From NCBI GenBank assembly GCA_027943335.1, contig BSBK01006750.1, forward strand, positions 186,001-250,000: DNA of 64,000 nucleotides. The letters run 5' to 3'. The notes under the pieces were generated by a model. It saw nothing but the letters and a program-made list of their open reading frames with translations. It searched no databases and was not told the DNA's origin. The stretch comes from Chamaecyparis obtusa (Eukaryota > Streptophyta > Pinopsida > Cupressales > Cupressaceae). Positions 1 through 12,500 of this stretch are shown in pieces. Position numbers and translations under genes: made by a program. Numbering within the stretch: the stretch's first letter is position 1; each line of letters starts with the position of its first letter.

Positions 1-910
1 GTGAAGTTCAAGATCAACAGGTACCATGATGAGGTATTATGTGATATCATATCTATGGATGCATGTCATATGTTTTTGGGTAGACCGTGGCAGTTTGACA
101 ATTGTTCTATACATGATAGTCATGCAAATACCTATTCCTTGACAAAGGATGGAGTGTGACATAAGCTAAAGCCATTGAAGGAGACGAAAGAAAAGGTATG
201 TGGTAATGCAAGAAGAACTTTTTTTGATAGAAGAAATTTCTTAGATGGTATGCGACATGAGCATATGTGTTTTACCTTAATTCCAAAGCCTGGGGAAGAG
301 GAAGTAGAAGATGTTCCTATAGAAGTTACAAAATTATTGAATGAGTTTCAGGATATTGTATCCAATAATGTGCTTAATGGATTACCACCAGTAAGACAGA
401 TCAGTCATCAGATGGATTTGATTCTAGAAGCCAGTTTGTCAAATAAGGCAACACACAGAATGACACTAGCAGAAAGTGAAGAGTTGAAGACAGATTTGAA
501 TTTTAGTTCATCACATCATCCATAGATTGTATCTGAAAGTAGTCCCAAAAATGCATCTGAGTTGAGAAAGATAGATAAAGGAGAAATAAGTAGTGAGCTG
601 AAGTTGAGGATTTTGTAGAACATTTGAAGAACATCCATATGGAGGTGAGGAAGCATATTACCGAGATGAATGTGTAGTATAAGGCTAAGGAAGATGAGAA
701 AAGGAGGCATAAGGAGTTTCAAGTTGGAGATGAAGTCATGGTTCATTTGCAGAAGGAGCGATTTCCAGTTGGTACATATAACAAGTTGAAAATGAAGAAG
801 TTTGGGCCATGTCAGATATTGAAGAAGCATGATTTAGGAAATTCATATAAGGTTAATTTACCTATTGAGCTAAATATTTCACCAGTATTTAATGTTTTAG
901 ATATGCCCTG
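1..910 (+). pseudogene. Ty3/gypsy polyprotein remnant with internal deletion
   Basis: This is a decayed gypsy polyprotein. It opens at the end of the protease region (MDACHMFLGRPW near 55-93) and continues through the protease-RT linker (PKPGEEEVEDVP, then NGLPPVRQISHQMDL near 380-420). At about 516-600 it jumps to the integrase C-terminus ([17 protein letters not shown] near 718-770 and a GPF/Y-like KKFGPCQIL near 799-825), ending at [11 protein letters not shown]. The catalytic RT, RNase H and integrase core are missing, so an internal deletion is inferred. A second, longer relative lies at 59640-61432 on the same strand and shares the MDACH...RPW block. Stops interrupt all frames. Chromovirus affinity is likely but not proven. 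The upstream part lies outside the window. Confidence 0.7.
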
Positions 911-2995
911 AACTAGACTAGAGGAAATAGAATTGGCAAGAAAATACCCAAAGCCTTCAATAGCAAGAACATATAAAGCAGGAGCCAGTAGACAACCTTG
1001 CCGAATAGATCTAAAAATCACAAAAGTATCAAATTGGGACCCATTGATAGCAATGCACATAGAGGCATCACCAAAAATCATTTCCACAGACTGCAAGAAG
1101 TGAGGACCGAACCCAAGAGCTTGGAGCATGACAAGAATAAAAGGCCATTCAATGCAGTCATAAGCTTTAGCAAAATCAATTTTAAGGAATAAAGTGGCCT
1201 GCTTAGACTAACGAGCCCATTCCATCCCTTCCTATACAACAATAAAGTTAACAAGGATATACCTAGATTTAATAAAACAAATTTGCTCAGGGTGAACAAT
1301 AAGAGGAAGGAGATGTCTAATTTTGAGAGCTAAAGCCTTAGCAATTATCTTGTAGGAGACATTCAACAAGATGATGGGCCTCCAATTGCAGATATCCTTG
1401 GGGTTGCCAGATTTAGTTATGAATTTGATAATCCCTTTTTTAATTAAAGCACCCAAACTTTTATTATGAAAGGCCTCGAGGTAAAATTTATGTAGGTCAG
1501 GACCTATAGCATCCCATAAGTGCTTGTAGAATTCATAGGGGAAGCCATCACATCCTGGAGATTTATCATCTACCATAGAAAAAGCTACTTCTTTGAGATC
1601 ACTAATGGTAAGAAGTTGCTCACAAAAGGCCCGCTGCTCAGCTGCTACCTGGTTTGGAGTAATAGTAATACAAGCCTTAAAAGCCTCCTCCTATGCGACA
1701 AAATTAGCCTGCGAAGCAAACACTTTTTCATAGTGTTGAACAAAAGCTTGAAGAATGGCAGGGAGCTCAATAAGAGTTTCAGATCCTTGTTTCATTCTTT
1801 GAATACCAACATTTGTATGTCAGGATTTGAGGGCATGAAAAAATACATTAGAGGCTTTGTCACCCACCTCCAACCAGTGGAGACAAGCTTTGATTTGAGC
1901 TCCACGAGCATCATAGGTATCTTTAATTTTATTTTCATGTCGAAGGTTGGCCAACTTAAGATAAAGCTTAGAATCAAAGGGATTTAGCACAAGTGCATCA
2001 ACAACATTGCAAAAAGCCTTAGTGTTAGCTTCATAAGCATGCTTCCTGTAGCCAGCTAACTGAAAACTGTAAATGCAAAGAAATTTTGGAGTACAAGTGA
2101 TGGCATCATTCCACCATTGAATACAACCAAGATGTTTATGGGGTTGAGGCTCTAAATTCTAGACTTGAAGAATGTGAGCAATAGTAGAAGCATGCATTAG
2201 CATTGATGTGTTGAGGTAAAATTGTGTATGAGCAACTTGCCTAGTAGAAGAATGCCAAGTGATGAAAAAATAAATGGGGAAGTGATTTGACAAGGTCACA
2301 TCTGTCAGAGGAATGACAAGTAGGCCTCGATCTTCAAAAAAAGAGAAAAAATATTGAGCCACTATCATAGCACGATCTAATCTCTTAAATATGCGGTCAG
2401 AACCAGCTCTAAAATTAGACCAAGTATGCTAAACCCCACCCTGCTAGTGGCGGTTAGCATTAGGATAAAAAAGCACCAATTTATTGTGCATATGGTACCA
2501 AGCTTATCTCTCCCCAGAAATCCATCAAAAAGGCAAAATCCCTTCCTTTTCAGAGGCTAGCCCAACCATATTAAAGTCCCCACACATAACCCAAGTAACA
2601 GGAGGCAAATTGTCCACCAGCCAACACCAAAGTTGAGATCTTTCCACAAAATCATTGGGAGCATAATCATTAATGATGCCGAAAGAATGGTTGTGAAAAG
2701 ACAACAAAATCCAAGTGACACACTGCATTAGATTAGATCCATGAGCAATAACAGAAGAATGAAGGAAAGGTGACAAAATAGTAATGACACCACCTTTACC
2801 AGCTTCATGTTGAGAAGAAAAAACAATATTGTCTAGCCAAATGATGCGACAAAGAGAATTAAGATGGAAACCTAAAATTTTCACTTCCTATAAACATAAA
2901 ACATCTAGACTGTGAAGTCTGTAGCAGGTATCATGAACATAGTACTTTCTAGAGAGGTCAGATAGACCTTGGAGATTCCAGGACAAAAAATTCAT
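910..2995 (-). pseudogene. LINE ORF2: endonuclease and N-terminal half of RT
   Basis: This is the second ORF of an L1-type plant LINE, reading leftwards. It starts with MNFLSWNLQGLSD, the usual opening of the apurinic-type endonuclease. The catalytic-loop motif CGDFNMV is near 2575-2595. Reverse transcriptase follows: DDKSPGCDGFPYEFYK at about 1570-1525, RPIILLNVSYKIIAKAL near 1390-1340, and RQGCLLAPALYVLAIEG near 1000-955. The FADD catalytic box, the rest of RT and any poly(A) tail are absent, because the sequence stops at about 910 against a gypsy fragment. Several stops and frameshifts break it. One stop replaces the Q of the LQEVK-type endonuclease motif. LINEs usually lose the 5' end, so this 3' loss implies a later deletion. 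Confidence 0.8.
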
Positions 2996-2999
2996 AAAA

Positions 3000-4191
3000 A
3001 CTTTTGCATGGTTTCCTCGTCCCCAAGAGAGGAGAAACTATTATGCAAGAAAGCTGATACAAAGCCAAAGCTGGGAAGTGAATCTCTAGAAGAGATAAAT
3101 TGTTATTTTTCTAGGTGTCCATGCATCCATCAAGACTGCGAGATTGACACAAAGATTGGGAGGAAACTAAAGAAATAGCTGGCGACATGAGCACCACCTC
3201 TAAAGTGGAAGGCCTTAGAGCTAAATTTTTCCCCTAAATAGGAGGGTGTGAAATATGTGGCACAACCAGAGGTGCTTTAGCGGAAGGAGGAAGATCTCCA
3301 ACCGGAAGCTCCAGAGGTGACACAACTGCAGAAGCAGTGTGTGCCAATTTAGAGCTTGAGGAATTCCTACCTTTTCATGAAACTATAGTCCATTCTTCCT
3401 TTTTTCCAGCTTCTAAAATTTTGACTGGCACTTCCTTGGTGATGGCTTCACCTGAGGGGTAACCAGCAGGCAGTCCTTAATCTCGTGTTTTGCTGATTGA
3501 CACCTATAACAGGTGTTTGGTAGGTTCAGATAAAGCACTTTTTGAAAGATGGTGAGAGAACCAACTTCAATTTCAATAGTGTCCTTGAGGTCCCTAGAAA
3601 GGTTGACCACAACATAGACACGCTTCTAGAGTCAGGCATTGAAAAATTTATCATGCTCCATGATAATGACCTTACCAAGGGTTTTAGCAATAGAGTTTAT
3701 AAATGACTAGCATGGAAAAGGGAGACTAGGAAACTCAACCCAAACAAGGACCCTAAGTGTCTTATCACCTGAGAAAGTGAAGTCTCAAGACCATCTTTGG
3801 AAAACAAGCAGGGATGACCTAACCATCCAAGGCCTGTGGCTAAAACTAGCTTCTGCCTGGGAAGGGTTAGAAAAATGGAAAAGAAAAAACCTTTGGTAAG
3901 GTTTTGCACACCATCAAGGTGGGCCCCATGAGGGGGCCAGCTCTTGTTTACCCAATCTTTGAGGATACTTTCAGGAGTGCAACCCACAAAATATCCAATC
4001 AAAGTATGCTTTTCTAACCATTCACATGCAAAATCAAATTCTTGTAGATTAAGAACAATAGCAGGGTTACCTTGTGAAAGACCTTCGGGATGAACTTATG
4101 AGGATGTTTGTTTAGAGGAGGAACCATGGCTTTCTGAAGCTTCAACTCATGCACCAGCATCAACTGATGGGCCGAAGTTGGCCTGAGCCAT
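3000..4191 (-). pseudogene. LINE ORF1 (DUF4283-like, CCHC zinc knuckle)
   Basis: This is the first ORF of the same LINE, the RNA-binding gag-like protein. The likely start is the ATG at 4191-4189 (MAQANFGPS). A DUF4283-type region follows: IGYFVGCTPESILKDWVNKS near 4000-3945, with tryptophan- and glycine-rich stretches down to about 3600. The zinc knuckle CYRCQSAKHEIKDC (CX2CX4HX4C) lies near 3500-3455. A low-complexity tail runs towards the endonuclease ORF. Stops and frameshifts show it is dead. The order DUF4283, CCHC, endonuclease, RT is that of plant L1-type LINEs. Confidence 0.75.
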
Positions 4192-4772
4192 AGTAAAAGA
4201 AAACCCTAATGCAAAAATCTCGCAGTAAATGCAGTATGACAACTGTAAATCTCAGAGAAAAGACACAAAGATTTAACATGGTTCCAAATTTAATAAATTT
4301 TATAGTGCACATTTTTAATACGAGACCACCCTAGCTTTACAAGTAGCTACAAGTTAATGTGCATTCAATGAAATGGAGTTTCTTCATTTTTGTGGTTATA
4401 GTGATCATTTTGTGTGTTCAATTACTTAATTTTTACACTTTTTCTTTTATTTTTCTATCATTTGTGTTATAGAGAATTTTGGTTGTCTTGTAGGGAAGAC
4501 ATATATTTTGCACTATTGTTGTTTTTTAGTATCATTTGTATTGGAGAAGATTTTGGTCATGTTGCAGAGAAATGTTTTCATGGGTAAGGAATGAATTGAA
4601 GGATATTTTAGGTTTTTGTTTACTCTTTTACATCTTGTTTCTTGCACTATTTTTTTTGGTTTTTATGTGATAAATTTTTTTAAAGCAAAAGAGGGTTTAT
4701 GTGAAAAAAAAGAAAACAAAAGAGGTTTTTTGATTCTCTATATCTAGTGATTTTTTATCTTGATGGAGAAAA
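4192..4772. other. Unassigned AT-rich spacer
   Basis: The first part probably holds the LINE 5' leader. The remainder is AT-rich with runs of T and A and no supported gene. I see no clear terminal repeats or target duplication. Confidence 0.5.
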
Positions 4773-5823
4773 TGTTAGGATTAGGTAATACTGAGAGGGG
4801 GGATGAATCAGTATTATAGAACTTTGATTTTAACTTCAAACTATTATAAATAATCCAAATTAATACAAAAAAGAAAAGAACATATAAGCATAACACATTA
4901 CTCATAACACCATTATTTATTCTTGAGGAAACCCTGGCCAAAAGGAAAACCCCAGTGGAGATGGTACCCATAAATATGCACTAAAGTATAATATCCCTGT
5001 TAGGAGATCTAGCCATATTAGGAGTTGATTGTTACATAGTACATTTCCTTGTTAGAGGAATACAAAACCCTGTCAGGGGTATACAAAAAATCTGGTTAAA
5101 GGTGGTGAGCACACTTGCTCTTACAATCAAAATTGTCCCAAAAGAGTTCTCTAGAATATGAACAATACAAGCCCTTATCTTGCTTAGATAGTTCCAGTTA
5201 TAGCTCAACCTCTTACTAATATCGCATCTGATATTTTCTTATATATTCATAATCTTTCTTTTTCACCATAAACATACCATTCTTCACTTTCACAAAAGTA
5301 CTCTATACTTATACAAAATTATCCTTCAAGTCGGCTTCACAAATATCATACAAAACATAATCAAATTTTTTGCAAATGATAATTATGGAGTCAAAGATCT
5401 TATATTACCAAAGAGTCAGCAATATACTCTATTCACATTTTCTAGCACATTACCATATCCACTATACTCTCCTTGATCTTTTCAACTGTTCATATACACT
5501 GTTATGTTATGTTACTATCTTCACATGCCTTCAGAATACTGTATCTCATAGATCTAGTGACCAAAACTTATGCGCTCTTAATTGAAGCATGTATACATCC
5601 CAAAACACCTTTAGTTATCTTTGTAAGACTTAATATCCTATATCTTCATCGCTAACCAAAACTGTAGCATTGTACCCTATTATCCTAATTCTAGGCTTAA
5701 TCATTTTCATGACTCTGACTCCAGTGGCAATCTTCTCAACATGCAATCACTCTAGTCATAAGTGTTGCCATAAATAAAAAACCTTGAGTGATCCCTAGTG
5801 CTCCAAACCATCACTTGCCAATA
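4773..5823 (-). repeat. LTR (3' LTR of element G)
   Basis: On the plus strand it begins TGTTAGGATTAGG. Next come a short G-run and GAATCAG, then a block (about 4930-4985) resembling the U5 region of copia I and copia K. It ends at GCCAATA, where the last bases have probably mutated from GCCAACA. A polypurine tract abuts the right end, so the element reads leftwards and this is its 3' LTR. The matching 5' LTR was not found; it should lie right of 18170 but gypsy E begins there. Boundaries are inferred by comparison with the complete LTRs of copia I. Confidence 0.6.
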
Positions 5824-6053
5824 ATTCTTTCCCTTTGGCATTGATGGCAATACTTAGAAAAATGACTAAGTGTTACAATACAACTCTCTTCTTTTTCTTT
5901 TTATCTTTTCTACTTAATTTTGTTTTATGTACATCTTTCTTTTCTTTACTATTTTCTTCTCTTGTATTTATTTATCTTCCTCATTTTTCTTTCTCTTCCT
6001 CTCCCTTTGTCATCAATGGAAAAGGTACATTACCAAACTTAAGCACAAAATAT
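5824..6053 (-). other. 3' untranslated region of element G with polypurine tracts
   Basis: On the minus strand AAAGGGAAAGAAT sits directly before the LTR and is the expected plus-strand primer. A second purine block is near 5998-6025. The bases around both (TTTGGCATTGATGGCAA and CATCAATGGAAAAGG) recur in the same positions of copia I near 8531 and 8772, so G and I share a 3' end. The middle is a pyrimidine-rich low-complexity stretch. Confidence 0.55.
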
Positions 6054-7217
6054 TTAGTGCTTACTCACCATATTTAAGACATCTTGGAAAGAGTTTTCCA
6101 ATGTCTTTACTTCCTCATCCCATGAATTTATTAGGAGCTCACTAACATGGATTAATCCATTTAATGCATATGATGTTGTTTCCACTACCTTAAGCTCTAT
6201 GAGTTTAGACACAGTCATTGAGCCTTCAACCTTTTCCATCTCCAAAAGATGTGACTCAAGCATTGTAAGCTCAGGAGTCAGTAGGCTTCTTAGTAAGCCA
6301 AATCTATCTAAGACTCCCTTTCTCCGTTTCCAATACCCCTATCTTATCCAATACCCTGGATGTCCCTTTATTCATCTCTCCTATAGTTTGTGAAGATGAT
6401 TCACAACTGCTCATAAGACTTTGAAGGCGTGCCCTATCCTTGGCTATGATTTCCTCAATGTTCTTTATGTGCCTATAGGGATTTATGCAATAGCTATATA
6501 TTTTCCTTCCTTGTGCTACACAACTCTTGGCCTTGAGATTAGTAGCCTTGAGAATGTTTAAGCCCCATGAAATTGACTTATAGACTTATTTTATCTTATT
6601 TTCCAAGAAGTCTCAGCTTTTTCTTTAGCTTTCTTTAGTAATGAATCAAAATGATTATCAAAACTATCCAACACTGTACCAAGGTTCTCAGCTTTATCCT
6701 TTTCTTTGAAGATAACCAGTCAGGGGAGTAATTTTTTCACTATTTCTATGGCCCTGACCATTACCTTAACTCTTCTGTCACCTTTTTGAACTAATCTTTC
6801 CTTAGCTTTAGTGAAATCCATAAATGATAGCTTCATCATCTCATCCTCATCCATGTTATCCACATCATAACTTACTAGTTTGGCCTTTCTTGCCAACAAT
6901 AAGGAGGTGTCCAAACTAATCTCGACAACATTTTTTGATTGGATCTGTTATTCCTTTATTTGAATTTCTTGCTCCTGTACTTTTTCTTCTTGTTTCTCTT
7001 TTGATTTTTCTTCCTCTATCCGCTCTTGATCTCTAAGCTCCATCACACTATCCATAGTAGCCAAATATGGATTATTGACATCCTACGAAGTGTCAAAGGT
7101 CATAGGCACACTAGTGACATAGAAATCTGGTTGCATCTTGTCTTGAACACTATCATCCACTACCTTATAGCTTTCTCCTAAACCCAAAGATATAGGTTTA
7201 GAAGTCTTAGAAGGTGA
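6054..7217 (-). pseudogene. Unrecognised charged ORF of element G, C-terminal part
   Basis: I do not recognise this protein. Reading leftwards from the copia I insertion point it continues PSKTSKPISLGLGESYKVV, then VMELRDQERIEEEKSKEK (Glu/Lys-rich, coiled-coil-like), DTSLLLARKAKLVSYD, and IEIVKKLLP. It ends with MLESHLLEMEKVEG and the stop at 6054. Most of it stays in one frame with a few stops (TAG, TAA, TGA); a frameshift is likely near 6300. It lies just before a 3' LTR, the place where Sirevirus-type copias carry an extra ORF, but no homology to those proteins is visible to me. The N-terminal part is at 16995-18170. Confidence 0.5.
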
Positions 7218-8525
7218 TGTTAGGAATAGTCCCAAGAGATAACTGAGGGGGCAGGGGGGTGGTGAATCGGTTATACACAAGTTTCAATTATTTATCCAAT
7301 TAAGAATACTTAAACATAAAGAATAAATATAATGAAAGAACACTTGAACACAACACTAATATTTTGGTTACGGGGAAACCCAAATAGGTAAAAACTCCAG
7401 TGGGAATTGACACCCACTAATATTCTGCACTAGTGTATTATGATCCTTGTTAGAAGATCCTTAACCTTGTTAGGAGTTGCTTTACAATATATTTAGTATA
7501 GTAGACCTAGTCAAGGGTCAAACCCTATTAGGAGTCTTTTACAATAGTCCCTATTAGGGGAGAGGACACATTGTCTGAGAGCACACCGCTCAAAGGGGTG
7601 AAGGCTACAACCTTCTGTTTAACAAATACACACTATATTTGGATCTTGGTGAACTATGCTTTGACCTATTGTTTGGATCAGTTCCAATGTATAGCACAAG
7701 TAATTTACTTGTTCATATAGACCTTCCTTTGATGTCTCAACACTTTTCACACTCTGCTTTGCTCTTACTGTCAATCATGAACCACACTTTAGCAATCACA
7801 AATGACTGCCTATAAATATATTTCCTCTAAATGATATAATCAAGTCATCCTATTAGAACTACCTTGAAATCATATTAGAGAAGCCATAACAAACTCCAAT
7901 AACAATTCATTCGGCTCTACTAAGCATGCAACACATTTTGGGACCCATCCAATAAGATAATTGTAGACACACGCTACACACTATTGGATCTACATAAATA
8001 GCTAGATCTTTCTCCTCAAGATGAATTACTTCTTGCAGTCTTAACCGAACATCACCAACTCTTATCCAAGCTCTAATCCAAGGGCTTATACCAAAATGAT
8101 AGGTACAACTCTAGAACCAATATAATCTCTATCGACTCTTCTTAATAAACATAGGAAATTGCTATTGATGAATAGCAACTATATAACTTCACTTCTACTA
8201 ATCATCAGACTCTACGCCCATGAATGTAATATCAATAACATATCTCCATTACATATCCAAAGGCTCAAGGCTTCATGACAACTGTACAGACAACCATACA
8301 TAGAACACTACCTGTTACTTTGTTAGGAACATTACTAACACAAGCTGCTATATAACTGTCTGTACTAATAGTTAACCTCTATGTCCATGATATCATGCTG
8401 ATAACATGTCCATGATGCATATACTCAAATCTTACCATACAAGTCATCTATGCATGCTACTTACCATATGTTTTCATCAATAAAAAACATACAGTCAGTA
8501 CTGGCCTACTGGCAAATCTCCAACA
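7218..8525 (-). repeat. 3' LTR of copia I
   Basis: This LTR is bounded by TGTTAGGAATAG on the left and CTCCAACA on the right of the plus strand. It has the same length as the partner at 15687-16994 and can be aligned along its whole length with scattered substitutions and small G-run length differences. A block at about 7389-7440 (around GACACCCACTAATATTCTGC) is shared with the LTRs at 4773 and 63489. Confidence 0.9.
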
Positions 8526-8883
8526 ATCTCCCCCTTTGGCATTGATGGCAACATATGGAATGAAAAACTCCACCAATCCAAATGAACATTTCTTTTATAA
8601 CATTCTCCATTTCCTCTTCAAAAATCCCTGAAGGAAGAATCCTCCATCTATTGCAATATTTTTCAACATTCTCCATTTCCTCAACTGAACTGCTTCCATA
8701 ACTGAATGTTACTCCCCCTTAGTATATTAATCCTTTTACTTCTATTTTTCATGACTATATATTACTCCCCCTTTGACATCAATGGAAAAGGGTGCCAATC
8801 AGTTTAAGCACTAGTACTACTCCTGAAGTAGAGTAGTCAACCATTGATCAGTCCTTGAGGACTGATGCTCTTTCTTCTTTCTT
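8526..8883 (-). other. 3' UTR of copia I with three polypurine tracts
   Basis: On the minus strand AAAGGGGGAGAT directly abuts the 3' LTR (8526-8537). Two further copies of the motif, (A)AAGGGGGAGTAA, lie at 8709-8720 and 8762-8775. Multiplied polypurine tracts in the 3' UTR are known from Sireviruses. No coding potential is seen. Confidence 0.7.
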
Positions 8884-10240
8884 CTAAGCAGAATCAGGGA
8901 AAGGAATTAGTCCCAACTTCTCCCTGAGATACTCAAAAGTATCCATTGGAAAGGGCTTTGTGAATATGTTTGCCAACTGATCTTTAGTACTCACATAGTC
9001 CAACTTGACTTCTTTCTCTACCACTTTCTCTCTTAGGAAGTGATACTTGATCTCAATGTGCTTTGTCTTTGCATGCATCACAAGGTTCTTAGACATGTTG
9101 ATAGTGATAGTGTTATCACAGTGAATAACAATAGCATAATCAATCTAAATTCCAAAATCCTTTATCATCTGCTTATTCCAAATAATTATAGAAAAATTAA
9201 GGGCTACTACAACATACTCTACTTCTGTTGTTGACTAAGAGATACAATTTTGTTTCTTGCTTGTTGAAGTGACAATTCTATCACCAAGAAACACTACTCC
9301 ACCTGATGTACTCTTTCTATCATCAAGGCATCATGCCCAATCTACATCAGTATACACATGAAGCTCAACATTTTCTAAATTAGGATACCATAGACCATAA
9401 TCTATAGTGCCCTGCAAGTAGCTAAATATTATTTTTACTACCATGAGGTGACTTTGTTTAGGCTTTGCTACAAATCTTCTAACTATGCCAACTGCATTTG
9501 AAATATCAAGTCTAGTTTGAGTAAGATAAATGAGTTTACCAATAATAGAATTGTATAATGTTGTATCTACTACTGAAAAATCATCTTCTTTTTTAAGTTT
9601 GTATCCAGTGATCATAGGTGTCCCTAATAGCTTGCAATCATCCATCTTGAATTACTTCAATATCTCTTTCACATACTTGGACTGATTAATGAAAATACCT
9701 TTCTCTGTTTGCTGCACATTCAGTCCTAAAAATTATTTGATAGGACTAATCATACTCATCTCAAACTCACTCTGCATTTCTTTAGCAAATTATACACTCA
9801 ATTTTTCATTACTGCCAAAGATAATGTCATCAATAAATATAGCCACAAGTAGTAGTCCTTCAGATGTCTCTCTTATAAATAAGTTACAATCTGCTGCTCC
9901 TTTCTTGAATCCAATCTTTGTTAGGTATCCATCAAGTCTCTCATACCATTCTCTAGGTGTTTGTTTAAGTCCATAGAGGGCTTTCTTTAATCTGTATACC
10001 ATATTAGATCTATCTAATAGGGTGAATCTTTTTGGCTTCTCAATGTATACTTCTTTTAGTTCTCTATTCAAGAATGCTGAATTAGCATACATCTGAAAAA
10101 ATTTGAAGTTTTTGAATGTTGCAAAAGCTAGAAACAACTTAATAGCTTCTAACCTACTTACTGGTGTAGAGGTTTCTGAGTAGTCAATACCTTCTCTTTG
10201 CACATATCCCTTACATACTAATCTTGCTTTATTCCTCACT
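8884..10240 (-). pseudogene. Copia I reverse transcriptase and RNase H
   Basis: This is the C-terminal half of the copia polyprotein. RT blocks: ARLVCKGYVQREGIDYSET near 10230-10170, KKALYGLKQTPREWYERL near 10005-9955, and the catalytic loop as AIFIDDIIFGS near 9845-9810. The RT-RNase H connection has LYNSIIGKLIYLTQTRLDIS near 9570-9510. The RNase H tail has MHAKTKHIEIKYHFLRE near 9080-9030 and STKDQLANIFTKPFP near 8990-8945. The F in FIDD replaces the more usual Y or V. Stops and frame changes separate the blocks, so it is not functional. It follows integrase in the copia order. Confidence 0.85.
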
Positions 10241-11700
10241 AAGTTGTACCATCTTCATTCATCTTGTTTCTGAATATCCACTTTGTTCCAATCACATTCT
10301 TATCACTAGCTCTTGGGACTAGTTCCCAAGTATCATTCTTGATAATCTGATCTAGTCCTTCTTTCATAGCACATGCCAATCTGAGTGTTTGCATGTATCT
10401 TCAACACTTAAGGGTTCAATCTGAGATAGTAAACATACTGTCTCACTACTTGTAGAATTTTTAGCTTTTGATCTTGTTGTGACTTTGCTACTTTGATCTC
10501 CAATGATGTCATCCTTAGAGTGATATCTAGATGTAAAATTTGGTGCTTTAGGTGATGCTAACTAATTAGCCTTTGGAGAACATCAATGCTGTTAAACATT
10601 TCTTCAACAACTATCTCACTAGTGGAAGGTCTAGGTTCTTCTTCAATCATAGGTGAGTGATCATGATATCTTTCTTAAACCATAAAATTTTCATCAATAT
10701 TAACATGAGAACTTTCAATGATCTTCTTTAACCTTAAATTGTAACATTTATAAGCTTTTCTCTTAGTAGAGTAACCAAGGAAAATACCTTCATCACTTCT
10801 TGAATCAAACTTGCCTACTGCTTCATACCTCTTGATGTAGCACTTGCTTCCAAAGACTCTAAAGTATTTCACTGTGGGAACATTACCAAACCATAGCTCA
10901 TATGGTGTTTTGTCAGTGCCAAGCCTCAATTGAATTCTGTTGATGGTGTAGACTTTTGTATTGACCACATCTCACGAATAGGTGTGTGCAACTTTTCCTT
11001 CAATCATGATGGTGCGTGCTGTATCAAGGATGATCCTATTCCTGCTCTTTGTAATTTCATTCCGCTAAGGGGTTCTAGGTGCACTCAACGATCTCTTTAT
11101 GCCATGTTCTTCACAGTACTCATAGAATTTGTTAGAGGTGAATTCTCCTCTATCTGATCTCAAACATTTTATCTTTAGTCTAGATTCATTCTCAACCTTA
11201 GCTTTGAATATTTTGAACTTCTCAAATGCTTTTGACTTATCTTTCAAGAATGCAACCCACATCATCCTAGTATAATCATCAACAAACAAAATGAAATACC
11301 TTTGACCATAGTATGATCTTGTTTGAGTTGGACCACATAGGTCTGTATGAATCAGATCCAACTTGTTCTCTACTAAACTGTGCTTGCTCCTAAATGAGTT
11401 TCTCACATGCTTTCCCATCACACATTCCCTACATATAGTATCAACTAGCTTTGCTATGCCAGGTAGATCTCTTACTACCTTTACATTTATTATCTTTACT
11501 ATGTTATCAAAATTGATATGACATAGTCTTTTATGCCACAACCAACTATTATGCCACAACCAACTATCATCAACTTTAGCAGCAAAACAACTTGCTTCTA
11601 AATTGATTTGAAAAACATTACCTTTAGTCTTTGAGCCTAATGCAATCATAACACCATCCTTGTTGTTAATGATGCATTTGTTGTCTTTAAACTCCAACTT
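10241..11700 (-). pseudogene. Copia I GAG-pre-integrase and integrase
   Basis: The zinc-binding pre-integrase segment reads LWHKRLCHINFDN and CRECVMGKH near 11550-11400. The integrase core has LIHTDLCGPTQTRSYYG near 11365-11310 and CLRSDRGEFTS near 11165-11130; both catalytic aspartates of the DDE triad are visible. The C-terminal part reads TPYELWFGNVPTVKYFRVFG near 10905-10845. An 18-bp tandem duplication at 11533-11568 repeats six residues around WLWH just before the zinc motif. The linker 10241-10674 before RT is degenerate. Confidence 0.82.
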
Positions 11701-12109
11701 ATAACTTTTCCAAGTAACTACCCAACACTAAGAAGGTTATGTTTCAAACCATCTAAAAAGAGAACATCATTAGCATTGTTCTTTCCGTCTAATGTGATAG
11801 CTCCTCTATCAATGATAGGTTTAGGAGTGTTATCTCCAATTTTAACCATGCCACCATTATATTTGTCCAGATGAACAAATCTATCTTTATCACCTGTCAT
11901 GTGATGTGAATAGCCACTATCTATAATCCAGTCTCTCCTTATATCAACTTGTGAAATCAATGCTAGCTCTTGTTCCTCTTTCTCATCTTCATGATCTATC
12001 TTATTATTCATTTTCTCCATAATAGAAATGAACCCAATTTCTTCTTCAGCCAAATCATCAGCTAAAACTCCATCTCCAACATAGTAACATTCCTTGGAAT
12101 ATTTAGGCT
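11701..12109 (-). pseudogene. Copia I aspartic protease
   Basis: The retroviral-type protease motif WIIDSGYSHHMTGDKDRF is clear near 11935-11880, with the DSG catalytic triplet kept. A downstream LKHNLLSVG block near 11745-11718 is typical of copia proteases. The upstream acidic linker (HEDEKEEQELAL) leads to the gag junction. The frame is cut at 12109 by element J, and reading resumes at 14758. Confidence 0.85.
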
Positions 12110-12486
12110 TGTTAGAGTAATCATACTTTATGCTTATTAATTAAATCACTTTGGTTTAATTAATTAAGTCATTTATTACTCTATTTACTTAAGCTATCTT
12201 TTAGGTGTATTATAATTAATATATTTATTAATTATAATGTGCAACCTAGCTTTATTTTTTGCTTTATACCTTTAAGGTTTTGGTATCCTTTTATAAGGAT
12301 TCCCTCTTTGTATTTCATTCATTCACTTATTGGATCATAATAGAGATTGCTCTTTGCATGTCCATAAGATGTCTCTGGCTTTTTGGCCTCCATAGATTTT
12401 TCTTGCTTCTGTGCTTTGCTTCTTCCATGTGACAGGGTTATGCATGCAGGTGTTCTTGGGAGATTAGTATTTCACCTAATCTAACA
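12110..12486 (+). repeat. Left LTR of element J
   Basis: AT-rich start with TTAATTAAATC and TTAATTAATTAAG palindromic words, then an ATTATAATTAATATATTTATTAATTAT-like stretch, and the terminal TCTAACA. It has the same length as the right copy. Confidence 0.95.
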
Positions 12487-12500
12487 TGGTATCAGAGCCA
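12487..12500 (+). other. Primer binding site of J (initiator Met tRNA)
   Basis: TGGTATCAGAGCCA directly follows the LTR. It complements the 3' end of plant initiator methionine tRNA, as in many copias. Confidence 0.92.

Noticed and set aside
1520..1987. 155-codon plus-strand frame
   Set aside because: It is the antisense of LINE ORF2, whose endonuclease and RT motifs are on the minus strand.
5835..6145. Hydrophobic short frames suggesting a membrane peptide
   Set aside because: They come from a pyrimidine-rich low-complexity 3' UTR stretch. Phe/Leu/Ser bias is expected from TTC and CTT repeats.
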